Of a DNA stretch of 64,000 nucleotides, positions 27,592-37,143 are shown one piece after another. Origin of the DNA: Verrucomicrobiaceae bacterium (GTDB lineage Bacteria; Pseudomonadota; Gammaproteobacteria; Pseudomonadales; CAMLJR01); contig JAQGNY010000012.1 of the NCBI GenBank assembly GCA_028293825.1, forward strand, positions 1 through 64,000, in the 5' to 3' direction. Within the stretch, counting starts at the first letter, position 1; each line of letters starts with the position of its first letter. The notes under the pieces are model-generated. The model was not told the DNA's origin. It made no database searches and was given only the letters and a program-made list of their open reading frames with translations. The position numbers and the translations under genes were made by a program.

Positions 27592-28164
27592 TCACAAAAG
27601 AGAGGCAAGTGGCGAGACAAGTTGAGAGCTGTTGATAAACCAGGCGATGCCGCTGCCGATTAATGCACCGGCGAGAATGTCGGTAGGAAAATGCACGCCG
27701 AGCACAACGCGTGATACGCCGACGGCACTCGCCCACAAATACATGGGCAGCATCAGCACGGCGTGGTATTCGCTGGTTATCGCGGCAAGAAGAAATGCGC
27801 CACAGGTGTGGCCCGACGGAAAGCTAAAACGGTCCGATGCGGTAATTACGCTGTGAAAACTGGGGATTGCCTCGGGCGGACGTTTGCGTTGGCAGCTATT
27901 TTTCAGCACCCAATACAGCGGGCGTTCGATGGCAAAGGCGAGTGCGGTAGCAACAAATAAGAAGGCGCCGTGTTCGCGATCGAGCAACCAGAGCAGGCCG
28001 GGTAATACCACCTGCATCAGCCCATCGCCACTGCGCGAAACGGCTCTCGCTGCGGCGATCCACCAGCGTCGATGACGCGTGTGCATGAACCACAACAGCA
28101 TGCGTAAATCGTAGGGATAAACGCCCTGCAGATAAACGCTTTGTAACCAACTGGATTTGTTCAT
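27592..28164 (-). CDS. PAP2-family membrane phosphatase
   Basis: A 190-residue multi-pass membrane protein of the type-2 phosphatidic acid phosphatase family. The three catalytic motifs are present: K-x6-RP in KNSCQRKRP, PSGH in FSFPSGHTCGA, and SR-x5-H-x3-D in VSRVVLGVHFPTD. It probably dephosphorylates a lipid phosphate such as undecaprenyl diphosphate or phosphatidic acid. The start at 28164 (MNKSSWLQ) is chosen; an in-frame ATG also lies 18 nt upstream. It is 13 nt from the glycosyltransferase start, suggesting one operon. Confidence 0.85.
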   Translation of the reverse strand: MNKSSWLQSVYLQGVYPYDLRMLLWFMHTRHRRWWIAAARAVSRSGDGLMQVVLPGLLWLLDREHGAFLFVATALAFAIERPLYWVLKNSCQRKRPPEAIPSFHSVITASDRFSFPSGHTCGAFLLAAITSEYHAVLMLPMYLWASAVGVSRVVLGVHFPTDILAGALIGSGIAWFINSSQLVSPLASLL

Positions 28165-28259
28165 CATGGCCACAGCATGCAATTGCGTAATTGCAGTGCT
28201 GTGACACGGTTATGACAATTCGATGAATGCTGCGGCGTAACTAACGGCGGCGGTCGCCG

Positions 28260-28868
28260 TTATTTTTTTAGGTAGAGTACAAAACCGTCGAGCTCGGGAT
28301 ATTTCGTGCTGGTCCAATCGAGCAATTCGGCGTCGTGCTTTTTCACCAGTTTTTCAGCGAGTTTAAAAAATGGCGAACGGCCCGGATCGGCAATGGCAAT
28401 GCGTTTGGCGCCGGCGGCTAGCGATCGATCGATTAGCTTGTACAACGGTTTGACCATTTCATCCCAGAAGCAAATATCGGCGCCGATGACGGTGTGCACG
28501 TCGTCCAATAATTTGCCTTTCACCGATTTGAAATCGCCGTGGTGCGGTTTGATTTTGACTTCGTTTAATGTGGCGTGCGATTGCAGATACGGAAATACCG
28601 CGTCGTCCGCATCGACTGCGAGTACTTTCGATTTGAACGTTTTCGCGCAATAAATTCCGCCGAGTCCCCAGCCGCAGCCGGCATCGATAACCGTTTTGCG
28701 TTTTGGCAGCGGATGCTGCTGCAGAAAATCCATCAGCATATCGGCGGAGGGCCAATGTTTATTGCCGTGAATCGAAGCGACGTGACCGTCACGTTTTAAT
28801 TTGCGCATGGCGGGATGGCTGGCGGTCATGCGTTGAATGTTGAAGCGTTCGAACTGTGTACTCGGCAC
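28260..28868 (-). CDS. Class I SAM-dependent methyltransferase
   Basis: A 202-residue protein with a class I methyltransferase fold: VIDAGCGWGLGGIYCAKTF (motif I, about 60-78), VLAVDADDAV (motif II), and VIGADICFWDEM (motif IV). The start is GTG at 28868 with a TTGGAG site 7 nt upstream. Substrate unknown; it resembles the lysine/protein methyltransferase branch more than small-molecule methylases, but I cannot be sure. It is 95 nt upstream of the PAP2 gene on the same strand. Confidence 0.75.
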   Translation of the reverse strand: MPSTQFERFNIQRMTASHPAMRKLKRDGHVASIHGNKHWPSADMLMDFLQQHPLPKRKTVIDAGCGWGLGGIYCAKTFKSKVLAVDADDAVFPYLQSHATLNEVKIKPHHGDFKSVKGKLLDDVHTVIGADICFWDEMVKPLYKLIDRSLAAGAKRIAIADPGRSPFFKLAEKLVKKHDAELLDWTSTKYPELDGFVLYLKK

Positions 28869-29263
28869 CGGGTTACTCCAAAAAATTTCGATCAGTGAGC
28901 CCGATTCTAACGGATTATTTTGTGACTATTGCAAGTGCCGTAAATTTTTAGATTTTGCAGCAATCCTTTTGATGATCTGTTCGTGCTCGACGCAACATCT
29001 AATTGCGCAGCATTTTTTAAAAACGTGCATTTGCAAAGTGCAGCGCAATTAATTGTTGTGTGGTTTGGGTGCGTTCGTAAATCGCATCGTGAACCACAAT
29101 GGCTGGCTAATTTCAGGTGGTTGCGACGAAATTGGCGAACGCGTAGTCTGCGCGTCTCGCGCCGCGACGATAAATGTCCAGGTCTGCGGATACGCATTTA
29201 AGGCAGTGAATCGCGCTATTCGCGCCGCTGTTAATTTAGATTGAGAAGGATTGGGAAAGAACC
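28869..29263. other. Intergenic region between divergent genes, no recognisable gene
   Basis: About 395 bp, more AT-rich in its left half. Open frames here (up to about 63 codons) start with TTG, lack ribosome-binding sites and show no protein family. It probably holds the promoters of the methyltransferase and rmlB. Confidence 0.45.
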
Positions 29264-30331
29264 ATGGCAAGATTGCTCGTCACCGGCGGTGCCGGTTTTA
29301 TCGGTGCTAATTTCGTGCACTACTGGTTGCAGCACTATCCGGCCGATACCATCGTCGCGCTCGACGCGTTGACCTATGCGGGCAATCGCCACAATCTCGA
29401 TGCGGTGGCGAGCAACGTGCAATTAAGCGTCGGCGATATCAATGACACAGTATTGGTCGAGCGTTTATTGCGCGAGCACAACATCGACACGCTGGTGCAT
29501 TTTGCCGCCGAGAGCCACGTCGATCGTTCGATCACCGGCCCGGATGCGTTCGTCACCACCAACGTGATCGGCACCCACAGTTTGTTGAAAGCCGCGCGCA
29601 GCGTTTGGTTGGCGGGTAGCGGTGTACCGCATCGTTTTCATCACATTTCGACTGATGAAGTATTCGGTTCGCTCAGCCCGGATGCACCGGCCTTTACCGA
29701 AACTCATCAGTACCAGCCAAACAGTCCGTACTCGGCGAGCAAGGCTGGCTCCGATCATCTGGTGCGCGCTTACCACCACACTTACGGCTTGCAGGTAACG
29801 ACCAGCAATTGCTCGAACAATTACGGTCCGTATCATTTTCCGGAAAAATTAATTCCGCTGTGCATTACCAATTTACTGCTCGGCAAACCGCTGCCTGTTT
29901 ATGGCAATGGCCGCAATATTCGCGATTGGTTGTATGTCGAAGATCACGCGTTTGGTATCGATCTGGTGTTGAAGAAAGGCGTCGTTGGCGAGACCTACAA
30001 TATCGGCGGCGTCAACGAGTGGACCAATATCGATGTCGTGCACGAGCTGTGCAAATTGATCGACGCCGAATTCGCAACCGATCCGGCATTAGCCGCGCGT
30101 TATCCGCAGGCGTTAGTGGCTCAGGGCGAAGTCAGTACCGATGCGATTACCTACGTTACCGATCGGCCGGGCCACGATCAGCGTTATGCAATCGACGCCG
30201 GCAAAGCGCGCGACGAATTGGGTTTCGCGCCGCGCGAATCGTTCGCCACTGGCCTGCGCAAAACCGTGCGTTGGTATCTGGATAACGACGCTTGGTGGAA
30301 AGCAGTGTTGGATGGCAGCTATCGAAATTAA
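29264..30331 (+). CDS. rfbB: dTDP-glucose 4,6-dehydratase
   Basis: Short-chain dehydrogenase that makes dTDP-4-keto-6-deoxyglucose, precursor of rhamnose and other deoxysugars. The 355 residues show the NAD motif TGGAGFIG, the catalytic triad region HISTDEVFG (Thr-Asp-Glu) and YSASKAGSD (Tyr-x3-Lys), and NCSNNYGPYHFPEKLIPL. Normally this gene sits with rmlA, rmlC and rmlD; none is present here, so it is an orphan copy. A GAAGGA-type site precedes the ATG. Confidence 0.95.
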   Translation: MARLLVTGGAGFIGANFVHYWLQHYPADTIVALDALTYAGNRHNLDAVASNVQLSVGDINDTVLVERLLREHNIDTLVHFAAESHVDRSITGPDAFVTTNVIGTHSLLKAARSVWLAGSGVPHRFHHISTDEVFGSLSPDAPAFTETHQYQPNSPYSASKAGSDHLVRAYHHTYGLQVTTSNCSNNYGPYHFPEKLIPLCITNLLLGKPLPVYGNGRNIRDWLYVEDHAFGIDLVLKKGVVGETYNIGGVNEWTNIDVVHELCKLIDAEFATDPALAARYPQALVAQGEVSTDAITYVTDRPGHDQRYAIDAGKARDELGFAPRESFATGLRKTVRWYLDNDAWWKAVLDGSYRN

Positions 30332-30610
30332 AATCGGTAGTTCATCTCGGTTGCAACACGGCGGGTCGCCGCCGCACGACTCGCCTACAGCGCTTTGGAT
30401 TTCCGCTAGTTAACTCCTCTTTTTACTGGCGCGCCGGGGTCGTTCAGCGCCGTCACTGATGACAAAGCGGTAAGCCATACTTTCGATGGATTACGCTAGA
30501 ATGGCCGCCGGCTCGCACACAGCGATACACCGCAAGACATAATATGAATCGGCAGCCGCTCGGGTCTGCGCAACGACAATCCGCACCACGCAAAAGCAGT
30601 AGGAGTTCGC

Positions 30611-31291
30611 ATGACTAAACCAGTTTTGGCAATTTTGGGCGGTACGGGTGATCTCGGAACCGGTTTGGCGCGCCGCTGGGCGCAAGCGGGCTACACCGTG
30701 ATCATCGGTTCGCGCACGGCGGATAAGGCCGAAGCGGCCGCGGCCGATCTGCAAAAGCTGATGGCAGAGCGCGGCGTCGATGCGGTCAGCGTGCGCGGCA
30801 CCGATAACGTCGCCGCTGCGGAAGCCGCCGATATCGTCGCCATAACCGTGCCGTTCAATCATCAGGCCCCTACGCTCGAGCAAGTAAAAGCCGCGCTTCA
30901 GGGCAAAATTCTGATCGACGTGACCGTGCCGTTGGTGCCGCCGAAAGTGGCGCGCGTGCAACTGCCGGAAGCGGGCTCTGCCGGTCAGATCGCGCAGAAT
31001 ATTGTCGGTGAAGGCGTGCGTGTGGTTTCTGCGTTCCAAAATGTCGCGGCGCATCATCTGCAGGAAGGTCATGCGCTAGATTGCGATGTGCTCGTTTGCG
31101 GCGACGACAAAGCAGCGCGCGCAGCAGTGATCGAATTGATCGAAGCGGCGGGCATGCGCGGTTTTCACGCCGGCTCTATCGCCAATGCGGCGGCAGCCGA
31201 AGCGTTGACTTCAGTGCTGATTTTTATCAACAAGCAGTACGGTTGCCACGCCGGTATTCAAATTACCGGGCTTGAAAAAAGCGAGGCGTAG
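30611..31291 (+). CDS. npdG: NADPH-dependent F420 reductase
   Basis: F420:NADP oxidoreductase (Fno/NpdG family), passing hydride between F420H2 and NADP+. The 226 residues begin with the dinucleotide motif LGGTGDLGTGLARRWA. The family's VSAFQNVAAHHL and SIANAAAAEALTSVLIFIN segments follow. It heads the F420 operon and ends 43 nt before the cofE start. A TAGAAT (30497-30502) in the 279-bp region upstream is a possible -10, without a clear -35. An AGGAG site precedes the ATG. It supplies the reduced cofactor or drains it back to NADPH. Confidence 0.92.
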   Translation: MTKPVLAILGGTGDLGTGLARRWAQAGYTVIIGSRTADKAEAAAADLQKLMAERGVDAVSVRGTDNVAAAEAADIVAITVPFNHQAPTLEQVKAALQGKILIDVTVPLVPPKVARVQLPEAGSAGQIAQNIVGEGVRVVSAFQNVAAHHLQEGHALDCDVLVCGDDKAARAAVIELIEAAGMRGFHAGSIANAAAAEALTSVLIFINKQYGCHAGIQITGLEKSEA

Positions 31292-31334
31292 CTTGTGCGT
31301 CTAGGCCAGCGCCATGCGCCAAGGGGATAACGTC

Positions 31335-32102
31335 GTGCGCCAGCGTGTGCAAATGACTGCGTTGCCCGACTTTCCAATGGTCGAGCCGGGCGACGATATC
31401 GCCGCATTTATTCTTGCCGCGCTCGACCGCGCGCAAGAATCGCTGAACGATGGCGATGTGTTGGTGCTGGCGCAAAAAATCGTTTCAAAATCCGAAAATC
31501 GTTACGCCTATCTCAACGACGTGACACCGAGTACCGATGCGAAAGAACTGGCCGATTATGTCGATAAAGATCCGCGCCTGGTCGAATTGATTCTGCGCGA
31601 ATCGGTCGAGGTTTTGCGTATGCGCAAAGGCGCGATCATCGTTGAGCATCGCAACGGTTACGTGCACGCCAATGCGGGCATCGATCAATCGAATATTCAA
31701 TCGCAGGCGGAAAATCCCCGCGTTCTGTTGTTGCCGGAAAATCCCGATGCCAGCGCCGCGCAATTGCGAGCGCGCCTGCGCGAATTAACCGGCGTAAATG
31801 TCGCCGTGATTATCAATGACAGCGCCGGTCGCGCGTGGCGCAATGGCGTTATCGGTTTTGCACTCGGCACCGCCGGTTTGGTGCCGCTGGAAAATCGCAT
31901 CGGTACGCGCGATTTATTCGGTCGCGCGTTGGAAATTACCGAAGTTGCAGTGGCCGATGAAATTGCAGCGGCCGCGTCGTTAATGATGGGGCAGGCAGCG
32001 GAAGGCGCACCGGTGGTATTGATTCGCGGCGCGGATATTAGCGTCAGCGATGTCGGCTCCAGCGCGTTGATTCGTGCGCGCGAACAGGATTTGTTCCGGT
32101 GA
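31335..32102 (+). CDS. cofE: Coenzyme F420-0:L-glutamate ligase
   Basis: GTP-dependent addition of gamma-linked glutamates to F420-0. About 255 residues, i.e. the single CofE domain without the C-terminal nitroreductase domain seen in mycobacterial FbiB. Features: LPDFPMVEPGDDIAAF, VLVLAQKIVSKSENR, LILRESVEVLRMRKG, VIINDSAGRAWRNGVIGFALG (split). The GTG at 31335 has an AAGGGG site 8 nt upstream; an ATG at 31314 and ATG at 31353 are alternatives. The stop overlaps the cofD start (GTGA), indicating translational coupling. Confidence 0.93.
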   Translation: MRQRVQMTALPDFPMVEPGDDIAAFILAALDRAQESLNDGDVLVLAQKIVSKSENRYAYLNDVTPSTDAKELADYVDKDPRLVELILRESVEVLRMRKGAIIVEHRNGYVHANAGIDQSNIQSQAENPRVLLLPENPDASAAQLRARLRELTGVNVAVIINDSAGRAWRNGVIGFALGTAGLVPLENRIGTRDLFGRALEITEVAVADEIAAAASLMMGQAAEGAPVVLIRGADISVSDVGSSALIRAREQDLFR

Positions 32103-33124
32103 GCACGCCTTCTTCGTCGAATCTACTTTCTGTGTCGAGTGAAGCATCGATGCCTAACAGTGTCACTCAGCCGCGACGTTATTTGGCGCTGTCGGGCGGT
32201 GTCGGTGGCGCCAAACTGGCGCTGGGTTTATCGAAACAATTAACGGCCGAAGAATTAATTATCGTCTGCAACACCGGCGATGATTTCGATCACTACGGTT
32301 TGCGCATTTGCCCCGATCTCGACACCGTGATGTACACGCTGGCCGGTCGCAATAATCAGCAGCAGGGCTGGGGGCTCGCCGATGAATCGTGGCGCACGAT
32401 GGATGCGCTCGCTGAGCTCGGTGGCGAAACCTGGTTTCGCCTCGGCGATCTCGATATCGCCACCCATCTGCAACGCGGCGAATTATTGCGTCGCGGTTTA
32501 TCGCTGAGCGCGATTACGCAAACATTGTGTCGGCAACTCGGTGTCGATTACCGCGTGTTGCCGATGAGCGACGAAGCGGTGCGGACGGTGGTTAGCACCG
32601 ATCAGGGGCAGCTGAGTTTTCAGCATTATTTCGTGCGCGAGCAATGCCGGCCCGAAGTGCGCGGTTTTGAATTTCGCGGTATTGACGATGCGCATCCGCA
32701 GCGCGAGTTTCTCGAATTGTTGCGCTGCGAGGAACTCGACGCCGTCATTATTTGCCCGTCGAATCCCTTCGTCAGTATCGATCCGATTTTGCAATTGCCC
32801 GGCGTGCGCGCCGCGTTAGTCGATTGCTCCGCGCCGGTCATCGCGGTGTCGCCGATTGTCGGCGGCCAAGCGATTAAAGGACCTGCCGCAAAAATGCTGC
32901 GCGAATTGAATTTGCAAAGCAGCGCGTTTGCGGTGGCGCAACATTACAGCGACATTCTCGATGGTTTTATTATCGATACCGCCGATGCCGATCAGGCCGG
33001 GGCCATCACGGAATTAAATATTGTCGTGCACACGACGCCATCGATTATGACCACGCTTGACGATCGCATTCGTTTGGCAACGGAAACGCTGCGCTTTGCC
33101 GCTACGCTCGGTGGAGACGTGTAA
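32099..33124 (+). CDS. cofD: 2-phospho-L-lactate transferase (CofD/FbiA family)
   Basis: Transfers the phospho-acid moiety from a guanosine-diphospho-activated donor made by CofC to the deazaflavin Fo, giving F420-0 or a variant. The 341 residues contain the family's ALSGGVGGAKLALGL (about 30-44), NTGDDFDHYGLRICPDLDTVMY (split) and CPSNPFVSIDPIL signatures, then GGQAIKGPAAKML. The GTG at 32099 overlaps the cofE stop; an ATG at 32150 would remove a low-similarity N-terminal tail of 17 residues. The stop overlaps the cofC start (TAATG). Confidence 0.94.
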   Translation: MSTPSSSNLLSVSSEASMPNSVTQPRRYLALSGGVGGAKLALGLSKQLTAEELIIVCNTGDDFDHYGLRICPDLDTVMYTLAGRNNQQQGWGLADESWRTMDALAELGGETWFRLGDLDIATHLQRGELLRRGLSLSAITQTLCRQLGVDYRVLPMSDEAVRTVVSTDQGQLSFQHYFVREQCRPEVRGFEFRGIDDAHPQREFLELLRCEELDAVIICPSNPFVSIDPILQLPGVRAALVDCSAPVIAVSPIVGGQAIKGPAAKMLRELNLQSSAFAVAQHYSDILDGFIIDTADADQAGAITELNIVVHTTPSIMTTLDDRIRLATETLRFAATLGGDV

Positions 33125-33843
33125 TGCAAGTGCTGCTGCCGCTGAAAGAATTCGCCGCATCGAAACAGCGTTTATCCGGTGTGTTGTCTTCGATTGAGCG
33201 CGCGCGTTTGTTGCAATCGATGGTGGGCGATGTACTTGGCGTACTGACTCTGCAACGCGATATCGAGCGCATCGCTATTTGTTCGCGCGATCGTTCGGCG
33301 CAGTGGCTAGCCAATTATTATGGCGTCGATTTTATCGACGAAGACCGCGACTGCGGTGGCGATTTGAATGGCGCCGTCAATGCGGCGGTGCGCGATTTTG
33401 CCGCGCAGGGTTGCACCGATATTCTGGTTGCGCATGGCGATTTGCCATTGCTATCGGCGCAGGATTTATCGATGTTTTTGCGCGGCCACAACAGTGGTGG
33501 AGAACACGCGGTAACGATAGCGCCCGATCGTCGGCGCGGCGGCAGTAATTTATTGGCGTGGCGTCCGCTGCAAAAATTTCACGTGCAGTACGGTGTCGAT
33601 AGTTTCGCGCGGCACTGCGCACAGGCGCGGGCGATTGACGCGCAATTGACGATTTGCGATTTACCCGGTGCGCGTTGCGATATCGACGAGCCCGAAGATT
33701 TGTTGTTGATGCTGGCGCAAACCACCGACAGTGCCGCGCACAACACCGTTACTTTTCTGTACGAAAGCGGCATCGCCGAGCGGTTGCAGTCGTTGCAGCT
33801 CAGTGCGAATAACGCCGCCGGAGAAAATCATGAATGCGCCTGA
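33124..33843 (+). CDS. cofC: Phospholactate / phosphoenolpyruvate / 3-phosphoglycerate guanylyltransferase (CofC/FbiD family)
   Basis: Activates the F420 side-chain acid with GTP. The 239-residue product has the CofC start VLLPLKEFAASKQRLSG, an LLQSMVGDVLGVL helix, and DEDRDCGGDLNGAVNAA, followed by VAHGDLPLLSAQD. The acid it uses cannot be told from this reading: 2-phospholactate, phosphoenolpyruvate and 3-phosphoglycerate are all known for the family. Its ATG overlaps the cofD stop and its 3' end overlaps fbiC by 14 nt. Confidence 0.92.
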   Translation: MQVLLPLKEFAASKQRLSGVLSSIERARLLQSMVGDVLGVLTLQRDIERIAICSRDRSAQWLANYYGVDFIDEDRDCGGDLNGAVNAAVRDFAAQGCTDILVAHGDLPLLSAQDLSMFLRGHNSGGEHAVTIAPDRRRGGSNLLAWRPLQKFHVQYGVDSFARHCAQARAIDAQLTICDLPGARCDIDEPEDLLLMLAQTTDSAAHNTVTFLYESGIAERLQSLQLSANNAAGENHECA

Positions 33844-36325
33844 TGGTTTGATCCAACAGTTCGCCGAACAGTTATATCGCGGCGCAACATTGAGCGATGC
33901 GCAGGCGCTGCAATTATCCGCATGCGATGACACGGCGGCGCTAATGACAATCGCGGCGACGCTGCGCGATAGCGGTTTTCGCAATGTCGTTACTTATTCG
34001 CGCAAAGTATTTTTGCCGCTGACGCAACTGTGTCGCGATGTCTGTCACTACTGCACATTTGCACAAACGCCGCGCCATATCGACGCGCCGTATATGGCCA
34101 TCGACGCTGTGCTTGAGCAAGTAAAAGCGGCGGAAAAACTCGGCTGCAAAGAAGCATTGCTAACGCTCGGTGAAAAACCCGAATTGCGTTATCGAGTTGC
34201 GCGCGAAGCACTCGATGCCATGGGTTTTGCGACCACGCTCGATTACGTTGCCGCCGTGGCCGAGCGCATCGTGCAGGAAACCACGGTGTTGCCGCACATC
34301 AATGCCGGCACCATGGATTCTAACGAAATCACTAAGCTGCGCCGGGTGTCGGCGTCGATGGGCATCATGCTCGAATCCGCTTCGACACGTTTATGCGGCA
34401 AAGGTCAGCCGCATTACGGTTCGCCGGATAAAGACCCCGCTTTGCGTTTAGAAACAATGCGCCTTGCCGGCGAAGCCGCAGTGCCATTCACCAGCGGCAT
34501 TTTAATTGGCATTGGCGAAACACGGCGCGAGCGCATCGAAAGCCTGCTCGCTCTTCGCGATGTGCACGCGCGCCACGGTCATCTGCAAGAAATTATCGTG
34601 CAGAATTTTCGCGCGAAACCGAATACGTTAATGGCGCAGGCGCCCGAGCCCGATTTAACCGAATTGCTGTGGACCATCGCGGTGACGCGCTGCATTTTCG
34701 GTTCCGCTATGAGCATTCAAGCGCCGCCGAATTTAAGCCCGGGCGTATTGCCGCAATTAATTAGTGCCGGTATCAACGATTGGGGCGGTGTCAGCCCAGT
34801 TACGCCCGATTATGTAAATCCCGAGGCGCCGTGGCCGCATCTGGATAATCTCGCGCGCGAGACAGCCAGTACTGGAAAATTGTTACAGGAGCGGCTGACA
34901 ATTTATCCGGCGTATGCGCTGAATTATTCGCGCTGGCTCGATGCGGGATTGCATACAAAATTGCTCGATAGTATCGACGCAGAAGGTTTTCCGCGTATCG
35001 ATAATTGGGCGCCGGGTGAGCACGTGCCGCCGCCGGCTTTCGATTTGCAGCTATTGAATAAGCCATTAAAAAAATCGCCGCAAACAATCAGCGCGGATAT
35101 TCAAACCATCGTGCAACGCGCGCGCGCCGGCGAAAAATTGCCGGAAGAGCAGGTCGTGCGTTTGTTCCAGGCACGTGGCGATGATTTTGCGTATGTCGCG
35201 CAAGCCGCCGATGCATTGCGGCGCGAGGTGAATGGCAACGGCGTCGCTTACGTCGTCAATCGCAATATTAATTACACCAATATTTGTTATTTCAAATGTC
35301 AGTTCTGTGCATTTTCAAAAGGCAAGCTGAGCGAAAACTTACGTGGTCGTCCGTACGATTTGGCGCCGGAAGAAATTCAACGGCGCGTGCGCGAAGCGTG
35401 GTCGCGCGGTGCGACCGAAGTGTGCATGCAAGGCGGCATTCATCCCGAATACACCGGCCAAACCTATTTAAATATTCTCGCTGCAGTGAAAGAAGCGGAA
35501 CCGGAAATGCACGTGCATGCATTTTCGCCGCTGGAAGTTTGGCAGGGGGCGCAAACGCTTGGCGTTGGGCTTGAAGAGTTTTTATTGCGCTTGAAAGCGG
35601 CGGGCCTGGGCACGTTGCCGGGCACTGCGGCGGAAATTCTCGATGACGAAGTGCGCGCCGTTTTATGCGCCGATAAAATTCGCACCGACGAATGGTTGCA
35701 AGTGATCGAGACCGCGCATCGCATCGGTCTGCGTACGACCGCCACGATCATGTATGGCCATATCGAAAAACTCGAACACTGGGCGCGACATTTATTGCGC
35801 GTGCGCACGCTGCAGGAAAAGACTGGCGGCTTTACCGAGTTCGTGCCATTGCCATTCGTGGCCATGGAGGCGCCGCTATATTTAAAAGGTAAAGCGCGAC
35901 GCGGCCCGACTTTTCGCGAAGCGGTGTTGATGCACGCTGTTGCGCGGCTGGTATTGCATACGCAGATTTCGAATATTCAGGCGTCGTGGGTAAAAATGGG
36001 CGAGGCCGGTGTGGCCGCGTGTCTCGCCGCCGGCGCCAACGATATCGGCGGTACGCTGATGAACGAATCGATTACGCGCGCGGCCGGTGCCATGCACGGT
36101 CAGGAATTGCCGCCGGAAAATATGGATGCGTTGATTCGCAACTGTGAACGCATTCCCAGTCAACGCACCACGTTGTACGGCGAACCCGATGCTGCGCAAG
36201 TAGTGGCGTCATATAACGCGGACGTGCTCACCGATATTATTAATACGCCGGCGAAACGTTATGAGCGCAGCGAAAAGCGCGCTTTGGTGCGTCATGCCGA
36301 TCCGATTGTTATAGCGTCGAATTGA
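33830..36325 (+). CDS. fbiC: Fused Fo synthase (CofG-CofH)
   Basis: Makes the deazaflavin chromophore Fo from tyrosine and 5-amino-6-ribitylaminouracil with two radical-SAM domains. The 831 residues hold CofG first, with the C-x3-C-x2-C cluster motif in [10 protein letters not shown] (near residue 66), and CofH second, with [13 protein letters not shown] (near 490). Both cluster motifs are intact. The ATG at 33830 has a GGAG site and lies inside the cofC end. The fused form is the bacterial type; methanogenic archaea use two proteins. The stop is 7 nt before ung. Confidence 0.96.
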   Translation: MNAPDGLIQQFAEQLYRGATLSDAQALQLSACDDTAALMTIAATLRDSGFRNVVTYSRKVFLPLTQLCRDVCHYCTFAQTPRHIDAPYMAIDAVLEQVKAAEKLGCKEALLTLGEKPELRYRVAREALDAMGFATTLDYVAAVAERIVQETTVLPHINAGTMDSNEITKLRRVSASMGIMLESASTRLCGKGQPHYGSPDKDPALRLETMRLAGEAAVPFTSGILIGIGETRRERIESLLALRDVHARHGHLQEIIVQNFRAKPNTLMAQAPEPDLTELLWTIAVTRCIFGSAMSIQAPPNLSPGVLPQLISAGINDWGGVSPVTPDYVNPEAPWPHLDNLARETASTGKLLQERLTIYPAYALNYSRWLDAGLHTKLLDSIDAEGFPRIDNWAPGEHVPPPAFDLQLLNKPLKKSPQTISADIQTIVQRARAGEKLPEEQVVRLFQARGDDFAYVAQAADALRREVNGNGVAYVVNRNINYTNICYFKCQFCAFSKGKLSENLRGRPYDLAPEEIQRRVREAWSRGATEVCMQGGIHPEYTGQTYLNILAAVKEAEPEMHVHAFSPLEVWQGAQTLGVGLEEFLLRLKAAGLGTLPGTAAEILDDEVRAVLCADKIRTDEWLQVIETAHRIGLRTTATIMYGHIEKLEHWARHLLRVRTLQEKTGGFTEFVPLPFVAMEAPLYLKGKARRGPTFREAVLMHAVARLVLHTQISNIQASWVKMGEAGVAACLAAGANDIGGTLMNESITRAAGAMHGQELPPENMDALIRNCERIPSQRTTLYGEPDAAQVVASYNADVLTDIINTPAKRYERSEKRALVRHADPIVIASN

Positions 36326-36332
36326 GCAGCCG

Positions 36333-37046
36333 ATGAGCGAAAAAACAATCAAGCGCGATCAGGTTAAATTGAACGAATCGTGGCTGGCGGTGATCGGCGA
36401 TGAATTCGAAAAGCCGTACATGACGCAATTGAAAGCGTTTTTACTGGCGGAAAAAAACGCCGGGAAAATTATTTATCCCGCTGCGGCAAATTGGTTTAAC
36501 GCACTCAATACCACGCCATTCGATCAGGTCAAAGTCGTGTTGCTCGGGCAGGATCCATATCACGGCCCGGGTCAGGCGCACGGTTTATGTTTCTCGGTAT
36601 TACCGGGTGTGCCATCGCCGCCATCGCTGGTAAATATGTTCAAGGAGTTAAACAACGATCTTGGCATTCCAATCAGCCGTCACGGTTATTTACAGCATTG
36701 GGCCGAGCAGGGCGTGTTGTTGTTGAACAGCGTTCTTACGGTGGAGCAAGCGAAAGCCGGTTCGCATCAAGGACGCGGTTGGGAAGCTTTTACCGACGCC
36801 TGTATCGCGCATTTAAATCGCGAGCGCGACGGCCTGGTATTTTTGCTGTGGGGTAGTTATGCGCAGAAAAAAGGTCAGTTGATCGATCGCGAAAAACATT
36901 TAGTGCTGGAGGCGCCGCATCCGTCGCCGCTGTCATCGCATCGCGGCTTCTTTGGCTGCAAGCATTTCTCGAAAACTAACACTTATCTTCAGCAGCGCGG
37001 CAACGATCCGATCGATTGGGCATTGCCGCCGCTAGCGGCTAATTAA
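36333..37046 (+). CDS. ung: Uracil-DNA glycosylase
   Basis: Family 1 enzyme that removes uracil from DNA for base-excision repair. The 237 residues carry the water-activating loop [18 protein letters not shown] (catalytic Asp near residue 74) and the Leu-intercalation loop [17 protein letters not shown]. It follows fbiC by 7 nt, so the two are probably on one message, though the functions are unrelated. No terminator is visible after it. Confidence 0.97.
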   Translation: MSEKTIKRDQVKLNESWLAVIGDEFEKPYMTQLKAFLLAEKNAGKIIYPAAANWFNALNTTPFDQVKVVLLGQDPYHGPGQAHGLCFSVLPGVPSPPSLVNMFKELNNDLGIPISRHGYLQHWAEQGVLLLNSVLTVEQAKAGSHQGRGWEAFTDACIAHLNRERDGLVFLLWGSYAQKKGQLIDREKHLVLEAPHPSPLSSHRGFFGCKHFSKTNTYLQQRGNDPIDWALPPLAAN

Positions 37047-37143
37047 TTAGCGCGTGAATTACCGCCGAAACCCTTGTGGACGATCGGTCGGCGCGCTTTT
37101 CGCAAAGGCGCAGCGCCGAGTAAGCTGCATCCACTGGGTCGAC

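Noticed and set aside
29053-29244. A 63-codon frame upstream of rmlB
   Set aside because: TTG start, no ribosome-binding site, no family.
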